DNA from: Methanobacteriota archaeon
GTDB taxonomy: Archaea; Halobacteriota; Halobacteria; Halobacteriales; Halalkalicoccaceae
Length of the DNA: 7,287 nucleotides
NCBI GenBank assembly: GCA_022561895.1
Contig: JADFQH010000150.1
Location: forward strand, 1 to 7,287
Reading direction: 5' to 3'
The notes under the pieces were generated by a model. The model saw nothing but the letters and a program-made list of their open reading frames with translations, was not told the origin of the DNA and ran no database searches. Both the position numbers and the translations under genes were made by a program. Below, in pieces: positions 1 to 4,862 of the stretch. How positions within the stretch are numbered: position 1 is the first letter of the stretch; each line of letters starts with the position of its first letter.

Positions 1-11
1 GGGAGCCTGGC

Positions 12-545
12 ATGAAGAAACCAAGAATCGCGGTCGTCTTTGGTAGTGAATCCGACTGGCCGGTGATGGAACGATGCGTCGAGCAGCTTCATGCGTTCGG
101 TGAGAAACCGCACGTGGAGGTGATGAGCGCGCATCGCAATCCGCAGCGCGTTGAGGCGTTTGCGAGCACGGCGGAACAAGACGGAATCGAGGTCATCATC
201 GCAGCCGCCGGGATGTCCAACGCGCTGGCCGGTGCAATTGCCGCGCATACCTGCGCTGTGGTCATTGGGATTCCGCTGGCAAGCGGATCGTTGCAGGGGA
301 TGGACGCCTTACTCTCGACCGTTCAGATGCCGCCCGGGGTTCCCGTGGCCTGCGTGAGCGTTGGGGAGGCCGGTGCGAAGAACGCCGCGTTGCTGGCCGT
401 GCAGATCATCGCCCGCAAAGATGAAAAACTTGCGGCCGCCATGCATCGATTCAAGGAAACGCAAGCCAAGGCGGTGGAAGCCAAGAACCGCGCACTCCAG
501 GAAAAGCTCGGATCATGCCGCCAAGCCGGTTCTACCGGAGCGTGA
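12..545 (+). CDS. purE: N5-carboxyaminoimidazole ribonucleotide mutase (class I PurE), bacterial
   Basis: Cytosolic purine-biosynthesis enzyme that moves the carboxylate of N5-CAIR to give 4-carboxy-AIR. The 177-residue length fits class I PurE. Seen in the protein: the phosphate-binding GSESDWPVM near residues 11-19, the catalytic SAHRNP (His41) near 39-44, and the conserved MDALLSTVQMPPGVPVA followed by GAKNAALLA near 97-129. In the AGxAAHLxG segment this protein has AGMSNALAG (66-74), so the usual His is Ala; variants of this kind occur in some bacterial PurE. The ATG at 12 gives the expected N terminus, and only 11 bases precede it. The last residues are less conserved. The protein lacks the acidic surface of the neighbouring haloarchaeal genes, and its 3' end overlaps a purK start, so I infer a bacterial source different from the core of the window. 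Confidence 0.93.
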   Translation: MKKPRIAVVFGSESDWPVMERCVEQLHAFGEKPHVEVMSAHRNPQRVEAFASTAEQDGIEVIIAAAGMSNALAGAIAAHTCAVVIGIPLASGSLQGMDALLSTVQMPPGVPVACVSVGEAGAKNAALLAVQIIARKDEKLAAAMHRFKETQAKAVEAKNRALQEKLGSCRQAGSTGA

Positions 546-580
546 CGCTCCCACCGCGGACCATCGAATGGATCGGCGGG
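515..580 (+). CDS. purK: Start of PurK (N5-CAIR synthetase), truncated at a chimeric join
   Basis: A second + strand frame opens with ATG at 515, inside the 3' end of purE (31-bp overlap). It reads to LPPRTIEWIGG at about 548-580, resembling the start of PurK proteins, where LPxATIGxLGGGQLGRM begins the ATP-grasp enzyme's N-terminal nucleotide-binding fold. purE-purK overlap is the common bacterial arrangement, with PurK making the N5-CAIR that PurE uses. After the glycines the frame reads CTG GAC TTC and PurK similarity is lost, exactly where the opposite strand becomes haloarchaeal tfb. The gene is therefore cut off after about 22 residues. With so few residues the assignment rests on position and the LPP...IGG pattern. 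Confidence 0.5.
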
Positions 581-581
581 C
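569..581. other. Left chimeric junction, bacterial purE-purK to haloarchaeal tfb
   Basis: On the + strand, GGATCGGCGGG (570-580) can encode the W-I-G-G of a PurK N terminus. On the - strand the same bases encode the P-A-D-P of TFB. Left of it the tfb frame loses all similarity; right of it the purK frame does. This shared short sequence between two truncated genes of different domains of life is the pattern of a microhomology-driven chimera. It also contains a GATC, so ligation of Sau3AI-type ends cannot be excluded. Confidence 0.7.
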
Positions 582-1255
582 TGGACTTCGAGACCGAGTT
601 CGCGCACGACGTACCGATACGTACGGGCGACCTCGCTCTTTTCGACCCGTGAGACCTCGCTGATCTCGTCCAAACTTCGAGGAACGCCGGCCTGTCTGGC
701 GGCGGCGTAGACGCTCGCGGTGGCGACGCCCTCGATGGAGCGCCCCGGAAGCAGGTCCTCGTTCAGCGCGCGACGATAGATGACGCTCGCGGTTTCTCTG
801 ACGTTATCCGGGAGGCCAAGCGCGCTCGCCATCCGGTCGATCTCGCCGAGCGCCTGCTTTAGGTTGCGTTCCTTCGAGTCGCGCGTGCGGAATCGCTCGT
901 TCCACTTGCGCAGGCGCTGCATCTTCTGGCGCTGGCGACTTCCTAACGAATTTCCGTAGGCGTCCTTGTTGCGCCAGTCGATGTTAGTCGAGAGGCCCTT
1001 GTCGTGCATCGTGTTCGTCGTCGGCGCTCCTACGCGGGATTTCTGGTCTTTCTCGCGGGAGTCGAATGCGCGCCATTCGGGACCCCGATCGACCGAGTCC
1101 TCGGCGACGACGAGGCCACAGTCGATACAGACTGTCTCGCCGTGCTCGTCGTCGTTGATCAACTGTCCGCCACACTCCGGACAGTTATGTTCTTCGCGTT
1201 CCGTCTCCTGTTCGCGCTCGGTTTCGCGGCTTCGTTCTCGGATGTTTTCGCTCAT
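569..1255 (-). CDS. tfb: Transcription initiation factor B (TFB), 3' part missing
   Basis: Archaeal TFIIB homologue that binds TBP-TATA and the BRE and recruits RNA polymerase. The start ATG (complement of 1253-1255) gives a charged leader, then a zinc ribbon with CPEC (25-28) and CIDC (43-46). The B-reader/linker follows (GPEWRAFDSREKDQKSRVG, about 58-76), then the first cyclin fold, with GRSIEGVATASVYAAARQAG (171-190) and SEVARTYRYVVRELGLEVQP (207-226). After ADP (229) the expected second cyclin fold is absent; the open frame instead runs about 80 non-homologous residues antisense through purE to 323. Full TFB is a little over 300 residues, so about a quarter is missing. I end it at the join near 569. 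Haloarchaea carry several tfb paralogues; which one this is cannot be told. Confidence 0.92.
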
Positions 1256-1326
1256 AGTTTCTGAGAGGGCAGGCGCTGGCCGGGCAGGGATACCTGAAAA
1301 ATCCCGGAGTTTGTCGTTGAGATGTG

Positions 1327-1352
1327 GTAAGTCCGAAACTTACTTAAATCCT
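1327..1352 (-). promoter_or_regulatory. Putative tfb promoter with adjacent dyad
   Basis: On the - strand GGATTTAAGTAAG (1352 to 1340) offers a TTTAAG TATA-like core at 1349-1344. A start site about 26 bp downstream would be near 1320, giving a 5' leader of about 65 nt for tfb. Between TATA core and start site lies a perfect 6-bp inverted repeat, GTAAGT (1327-1332) and ACTTAC (1338-1343), with a 5-bp spacer CCGAA. This is a plausible repressor site. Inferred by eye only. Confidence 0.4.
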
Positions 1353-1740
1353 TTGATAGTGCGTTCTCGATCGGCATAACACCGGGTTGTACGGTCTTTT
1401 CGCGAATCTATAACGAATTATTTAATTAGTCACACGAGGGAGCACAGCAGGGAATCCGGTAGCGATCGAACAACGGATCCGAACCTCGCCGTCGGAAGCG
1501 AGAGCCCCTCGGGTGCGGAGCTCGGTCCCGTTTCTCGACGATCATCTCGGGATCGACGTGCCCGCTCGCAAACGGGTGCGGTCGGCGTGTTCATCGCCGG
1601 ATGGCTCGACTGCGAAGACACCCCTGCTCAAGTGGTCATCTGTGCGGCCAGTCATCTTCTTCGGGATTAAGCAGGTGTACCAACCGGCCCGACTGTGGGG
1701 CTATCGACCCACTCCTAACAAGCGAAAATCGCACGAAGGG

Positions 1741-1779
1741 AGCGGGTTAATCAGTCGTACCAAACCCGCTAAAGGTGAT
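1741..1779 (+). promoter_or_regulatory. Inverted repeat followed by a Shine-Dalgarno-like site
   Basis: AGCGGGTT (1741-1748) and AACCCGCT (1763-1770) form a perfect 8-bp inverted repeat around a 14-nt centre. One base later AGGTGATC (1772-1779) matches the haloarchaeal 16S 3' end complement (GGTGATC). It sits 12 nt before the ATG at 1792 and 18 nt before the ATG at 1798, which favours 1792. The repeat could be a 5'-UTR hairpin or a DNA operator. GGTTAATC inside it is a possible TATA-like core, in which case the hairpin would not be transcribed. Confidence 0.45.
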
Positions 1780-1791
1780 CGCTACATCTGT

Positions 1792-2034
1792 ATGGATATG
1801 AGCACGACCGCGACCGCAACCAGCCTGAACGAAACCCAACAGCGCATCCTTCAGTATCTCCGCGAACACGTCGAGACCCGGACCTACTTCAAATCCCGAC
1901 TCATCGCGGAGGATCTCGACCTCACGGCGAAAGAAGTCGGCACGAATATGAGCACACTTTGTTCCGGCGAGTTCGGTCTCAGCGTCGAGAAATGGGGCTA
2001 CTCCTCGTCGACGACGTGGATGGTCAGTATCTGA
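1792..2034 (+). CDS. Small haloarchaeal winged-helix-like protein, function unknown
   Basis: An 80-residue protein beginning MDMSTTATATSLNETQQRIL. It is soluble and mostly helical: a first helix (ETQQRILQYLREHVETR, about 14-30), TYFKSRLIAEDLDLTAKEVG (31-50) shaped like a helix-turn-helix, then a wing-like C terminus with EKWGYSSSTTWMV (66-78). I recall closely similar 70-80 residue proteins across haloarchaea annotated as a DUF (I believe DUF7123); none has a described function to my knowledge. DNA binding is inferred from the helix pattern. The Shine-Dalgarno-like AGGTGATC lies 12 nt upstream of the ATG at 1792; an alternative start at 1798 would give MSTTATATS, the more usual N terminus. 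It is convergent with the regulator gene ending at 2048, 13 bp away. Confidence 0.85.
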   Translation: MDMSTTATATSLNETQQRILQYLREHVETRTYFKSRLIAEDLDLTAKEVGTNMSTLCSGEFGLSVEKWGYSSSTTWMVSI

Positions 2035-2047
2035 CGACGCGTATGGT

Positions 2048-2659
2048 TCAGTAGTCGTATCGGATCAGCTCGTCCGCTCGATCCGCGAACGCCACCGTCC
2101 GATCGTCGAACGACTCCGCGTACCGAACGAGCAGGAAGATAAAGCTCTCGGGTCGATCGAGTGTGTATCCCGTCTCGCGGGTGAGAAGTCCCGCCTCCTC
2201 GAGATCGGCCGCCGTGTTGCTCACCGTCGCCGTCGAGACATCTAGATGCTCTGCGATTGCGCTGCCGGTCGTTTTGGGCTCCGAAAGCAGCGCCATCACC
2301 ATCCCTCGTGGGGTGTCACGCCGAAGGTAGCCAAGCGCCCGGCGCTCGAACTCGGAGAACTTGTCGGCGGGAAAGTATCGTCGATACTCGCCGTCCATGT
2401 GGCTTTCTATCGCACCCGCATCGACCAGCCGTCGGAGGTGGTGTTGGGTTTCGCCGGTTCCAAGCGAGAGATCGTCACGGATCTTCGAGAAGTGTGCGCC
2501 GGGTGTCGAGGAGACGTAGCCCGCAATCGCGGAGCGAGCGTCGCTTTCGGAACTGGAGCCGACGAACGCGGCGAGCGGGCTCGCCGCCCCGAGTGCGGCA
2601 AATCGCCGCAGTGTCGTCCGTTTGTCCCGATCGACGGGCTCTCGCTCCGGTTCGGCCAT
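2048..2659 (-). CDS. Double winged-helix transcriptional regulator
   Basis: A 203-residue haloarchaeal protein with two winged-helix domains. The first (about 42-100) reads ARSAIAGYVSSTPGAHFSKI...TGETQHHLRRLVDAGAI and ends in a wing with YRRYFP. The second (about 105-170) has ALGYLRRDTPRGMVMALL, then the helix-turn-helix GSAIAEHLDVSTATVSNTAADLEEAGLL in ArsR/MarR style. Helical residues 170-203 may dimerise. Residues 15-35 (TTLRRF then AALGAASPLAAFVG) form a short apolar stretch after an Arg pair, resembling a weak twin-arginine or membrane-anchor segment, odd for a DNA-binding protein. The ATG at 2659 fits a leaderless transcript: a TATA-like TTTTATCT is centred about 28 bp upstream, enclosed by a perfect dyad. 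I infer autoregulation; the target genes are unknown, the nearest candidate being the adjacent SPFH/NfeD cluster. Confidence 0.88.
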   Translation of the reverse strand: MAEPEREPVDRDKRTTLRRFAALGAASPLAAFVGSSSESDARSAIAGYVSSTPGAHFSKIRDDLSLGTGETQHHLRRLVDAGAIESHMDGEYRRYFPADKFSEFERRALGYLRRDTPRGMVMALLSEPKTTGSAIAEHLDVSTATVSNTAADLEEAGLLTRETGYTLDRPESFIFLLVRYAESFDDRTVAFADRADELIRYDY

Positions 2660-2677
2660 ACTACCGACACAATAGTC

Positions 2678-2697
2678 AAGCTGAGATAAAACAGCTT
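2678..2697 (-). promoter_or_regulatory. TATA box enclosed by a perfect dyad, promoter of the double winged-helix gene
   Basis: AAGCTG (2678-2683) and CAGCTT (2692-2697) form a perfect 6-bp inverted repeat. The 8-bp centre, read on the - strand, is TTTTATCT, a TATA-like box about 28 bp upstream of the ATG at 2659. A protein bound across both arms would block TBP. This is the geometry of an archaeal autorepressor operator. Confidence 0.55.
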
Positions 2698-2715
2698 CGG
2701 CCGCCGTCAGCTCTC

Positions 2716-2795
2716 ATAAGGACTGTTGTAACAATTTACCGCTGATCGCTGATCCGCACGAGCGATCAACGGTAAGGGACTACAAGAGTCCTTAT
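2716..2795. repeat. 80-bp imperfect palindrome (two 35-bp arms, 10-bp centre)
   Basis: The left arm (2716-2750) begins ATAAGGACTGTTGTA and ends TTACCGCTGATCGCT. The right arm (2761-2795), reverse-complemented, begins ATAAGGACTCTTGTA and ends TTACCGTTGATCGCT. By direct alignment 28 of 35 positions match; five of the seven mismatches lie in one block (2731-2735). The centre is GATCCGCACG. The inner 15-bp stem is fully paired in - strand RNA (one G-U) but has a C-A mismatch in + strand RNA. The outermost base is the last base of the SPFH stop codon, so in mRNA the structure begins right after translation ends. It may be a 3' processing or termination hairpin, or a small palindromic mobile element; I see no clear target duplication. 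Confidence 0.75.
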
Positions 2796-3985
2796 CAGTC
2801 GGTTGTCTCGGTTTCGAGCTCCTCTTGCTCGTCGTCCTCGGTCCGACTTTCCATTCGTCGCTCGCTGTCGACTCCCTCGGAGTCCATCTCCTCGAAAACC
2901 TCGTCTTGGTCCGCGATATCGCCGGTTTCTTGGCCCTCTTTGATTGCTTGGGCCTCCTGTTCCATCTCCTCGACATCCAGATCGGCCTCCTCGTCGATCC
3001 CGGCGATGAGCTCGCCGATGTTGTCGAGTCCAAGGAGTTCGCGGGTTTCAGCGTCGAAATCGAGGCTGTCGAGCTGGCTCTGCTCTTCGCCGATCTGTAC
3101 GTCACTCCCTGTAAGCTGCTTGCCGTAGCGACCCACGAGCGAGGTGAGCTCTTGGGGCAGGACGAACGTCGTCGACTCGCCCTGTCCGATCGACTCTAAG
3201 GTTTCCATCCCCTTTTCGATGACCGCGCGCTCGCCCATCGATTCGGCGGATTTTGCTCGAAGGACGGTCGAGACCGCATCACCTTGGGCTTCCAAGATCT
3301 GGCTCTGTTTTTTCCCCTGCGCGCGGATGATGTTCGACTGTTTATCACCCTCCGCGGTCTCGACGGCGCTCCGGCGTTCACCTTGGGCTTCGAGGATCAT
3401 CGCACGACGTTTTCGCTCGGCGGAGGTCTGTTGCTCCATCGCGCGCTGGACGTCTTGGCTCGGGTTCACCTCACGGACCTCGACCGATTCGACGCGAATC
3501 CCCCATTCGTCGGTGGGTTCGTCGAGCTCGGTCCGAATTTTTGCGTTGATCTCCTCGCGCTTGGAGAGCGTGTCGTCGAGCTCCATATCACCGAGAACGG
3601 CCCTGAGAGTCGTTTGGGCGAGGTTCGAGACGGCCCTTTTGTAATCATCGACTTCGAGAAACGCCTTCTTTGCGTCCATTACCTTGATGTAGACGACGGC
3701 ATCGGCGGTGACGGGAGAGTTGTCCCGCGTAATCGCTTCCTGGCGGGGCACATCGAGCGTCTGGGTCCGCATGTCGAAGTGGTGGGTTGCGGAGACGAAC
3801 GGCGGGATGAAGTGAATCCCCGGTTCGAGGAGTTTTCTGTACTCGCCGAAGACGGTCAGTGCGCGTTTTTCGGTCGCATCCACGATCTCGACCATCTGCC
3901 AGACGGTGACGATGGCGAGAAAGAGCAGTAGCAATGCGACGAATGTGAGCGTGAGTGCTGCTTGTAGTGGTACCACAGGGAACAT
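2795..3985 (-). CDS. SPFH/band 7 (stomatin/paraslipin-like) membrane protein
   Basis: A 396-residue membrane scaffold protein of the stomatin-prohibitin-flotillin-HflK/C superfamily. An N-terminal membrane helix (about 9-31) is followed by the band 7 domain (about 33-185), with EKRALTVFGEYRKLLEPGIH at 39-58 and WGIRVESVEVREVNPSQDVQ at 161-180. A coiled coil of 11-residue units follows (199-253: EAQGERRSAVE, TAEGDKQSNII, RAQGKKQSQIL, EAQGDAVSTVL, RAKSAESMGER). The segment STTFVLPQELTSLV at 271-284 is typical of the family, and the tail after 300 is very acidic. Such proteins oligomerise into rings and organise membrane microdomains or chaperone membrane proteases. The nfeD-like gene lies 58 bp upstream, the usual partner. 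A TATA-like box 23 bp before the ATG suggests its own leaderless promoter, alongside any read-through from nfeD. Confidence 0.95.
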   Translation of the reverse strand: MFPVVPLQAALTLTFVALLLLFLAIVTVWQMVEIVDATEKRALTVFGEYRKLLEPGIHFIPPFVSATHHFDMRTQTLDVPRQEAITRDNSPVTADAVVYIKVMDAKKAFLEVDDYKRAVSNLAQTTLRAVLGDMELDDTLSKREEINAKIRTELDEPTDEWGIRVESVEVREVNPSQDVQRAMEQQTSAERKRRAMILEAQGERRSAVETAEGDKQSNIIRAQGKKQSQILEAQGDAVSTVLRAKSAESMGERAVIEKGMETLESIGQGESTTFVLPQELTSLVGRYGKQLTGSDVQIGEEQSQLDSLDFDAETRELLGLDNIGELIAGIDEEADLDVEEMEQEAQAIKEGQETGDIADQDEVFEEMDSEGVDSERRMESRTEDDEQEELETETTD

Positions 3986-4001
3986 ACCGAACTGTTAGGA
4001 T

Positions 4002-4013
4002 GTTATAAGTAAA
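4002..4013 (-). promoter_or_regulatory. TATA-like box of the SPFH gene
   Basis: The - strand reads TTACTTATAACA across 4013-4002, centred about 23 bp before the ATG at 3985. This spacing predicts a start site at or within a few bases of the start codon, a leaderless mRNA as is common in haloarchaea. Confidence 0.5.
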
Positions 4014-4043
4014 AGGGTTCCCCTATCTGACGGTTGACCACCA

Positions 4044-4613
4044 CTATTTTTCGTACTCGGGTTCGCGCTCGGTTTCCGCTTCCGGCGCGTCAGCCACCCG
4101 CCCGAGGTTGAGTTTGCGGTCGATCTCGTCCTCGACCATCCCCATGGACTCGACGGTGAGGACGTTGCCGCCGCCGGGGTCGATCACGAACACCTCCTCG
4201 CCCTCCGCTATCTCGCCTTCCATCGACCGGGCGGTGTAGTATGGGTTGAAGCCGCCGCCGGTGAGTTTGATCTGGCCGCCGGTCGGGGAGACTCGTTTCG
4301 TGACCCGCCCAGTTCGTCCCTTGAGCGAGGCCGAATCGCTGGTTTTGCCCGCGCCCTTCCCCCCATAGAGGTCGAACTCGCGGTAGGCAAACAGCGAGGC
4401 CCCCCCGACCAGAAGGACTGTTGCTGCGAGCGCAACCGCGAGTGCGCCGCCCGCAACGAACGGCCCGAGCGCGAGACCAACGATACCGGCGATCATGAGT
4501 GCAACCCCGAGAACGATCAGATGCGCACCCGGTGCGATCGCTTCGGCGATCGTCAGGATCACCCCGGCGACGAGCAGGACGAGCGGCAACGACTCCCCGA
4601 GGATCTCTACCAT
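4044..4613 (-). CDS. NfeD-like membrane protein
   Basis: A 189-residue protein with three predicted N-terminal membrane helices (about 8-27, 30-50, 54-76) rich in Val, Leu, Ile, Gly and Ala. An OB-fold-like beta domain follows (about 95-155: LKGRTGRVTKRVSPTGGQIK, then GEEVFVIDPGGGNVLTVE), with an acidic tail. This is the short NfeD type without the N-terminal ClpP-like protease domain. NfeD proteins pair with SPFH proteins in many bacteria and archaea, where the OB domain is thought to help assemble or regulate the SPFH complex. The SPFH gene follows at once on the same strand. The ATG at 4613 has a TATA-like box 28 bp upstream. Confidence 0.92.
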   Translation of the reverse strand: MVEILGESLPLVLLVAGVILTIAEAIAPGAHLIVLGVALMIAGIVGLALGPFVAGGALAVALAATVLLVGGASLFAYREFDLYGGKGAGKTSDSASLKGRTGRVTKRVSPTGGQIKLTGGGFNPYYTARSMEGEIAEGEEVFVIDPGGGNVLTVESMGMVEDEIDRKLNLGRVADAPEAETEREPEYEK

Positions 4614-4634
4614 ACCCAGTGTTAGGCCGCCGAC

Positions 4635-4646
4635 CGATTAATGTTT
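4635..4646 (-). promoter_or_regulatory. TATA-like box of the nfeD-like gene
   Basis: The - strand reads CGATTAATGTTT on its complement, that is AAACATTAATCG across 4646-4635, centred about 28 bp before the ATG at 4613. It lies in the 38-bp gap after the small membrane protein gene, so nfeD may be transcribed both from here and from read-through of pyk. Confidence 0.45.
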
Positions 4647-4651
4647 CCGGA

Positions 4652-4861
4652 TCAGATAACTCCCAATCCATACGCGAGCGTGCCGACCGCGATCAGCACG
4701 CCGAGAACGACGAAAAAGACGTTTTCGGGACTCATCGAACCCGGCTCGATCCGTCGGCTGCGTTCGTTTTCCTGGTCTTCTTCTTTCTCCTCGTCTTCTT
4801 CGCGTTCCTCACCGACTTCGTCGATCGAGTACTTCCACTCGTCTTCTGCGTCGCTCGCCAT
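4652..4861 (-). CDS. Small acidic single-pass membrane protein, haloarchaeal, function unknown
   Basis: A 69-residue protein starting MASDAEDEWKYSIDEVGEER. Residues 1-40 are very acidic with many Glu and Asp. A short conserved-looking linker EPGSMSPENV (39-48) leads to one C-terminal membrane helix (about 49-67, FFVVLGVLIAVGTLAYGLGV), so the acidic part probably faces the cytosol as a tail-anchored protein. I chose the ATG at 4861 because the upstream in-frame extension reads antisense through the end of pyk and is Arg-rich. That start lies 1 bp after the pyk stop codon, so the two genes must share a transcript. I recall similar proteins beside haloarchaeal nfeD and pyk genes annotated as uncharacterised. 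A role linking pyruvate kinase to the membrane is speculation. Confidence 0.85.
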   Translation of the reverse strand: MASDAEDEWKYSIDEVGEEREEDEEKEEDQENERSRRIEPGSMSPENVFFVVLGVLIAVGTLAYGLGVI

Positions 4862-4862
4862 A

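Larger units (their letters stand above)
1256..1791. other. 536-bp intergenic stretch between divergent tfb and the small winged-helix gene
   Basis: No convincing gene here. The tfb promoter lies near 1327-1352. An AT-rich block (AATTATTTAATTA at 1416-1428, within an AT-rich run from about 1406) could serve as a TATA element on either strand. From about 1440 to 1700 the sequence is GC-rich. Frames are open on both strands (+ strand from 1513, - strand 1430-1621), but their translations are rich in Arg, Ser and Pro with no recognisable motif, so I do not call them. A dyad and a Shine-Dalgarno-like site precede the next gene. An untranslated RNA starting near 1440 is possible but unsupported. 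Confidence 0.6.

Noticed and set aside
323..568. C-terminal 80 residues of the TFB open frame, antisense to purE
   Set aside because: They have no TFB similarity, while purE on the other strand is clearly real. The frame is open by chance beyond the chimeric join.
1470..1490. GGTTCGGATCC on the - strand, resembling a tRNA T-loop
   Set aside because: The flanking bases do not form a T stem, and no anticodon or acceptor arms can be found around it.
1513..1791. Possible N-terminal extension of the small winged-helix protein from a GTG at 1513
   Set aside because: The translation is Arg/Ser/Pro-rich with no motif. The family is about 80 residues long, and a ribosome site precedes the ATG at 1792.
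3284..3931. + strand 215-residue open frame across the SPFH gene
   Set aside because: It is antisense to a strongly recognisable SPFH protein with no independent motif or start signal.
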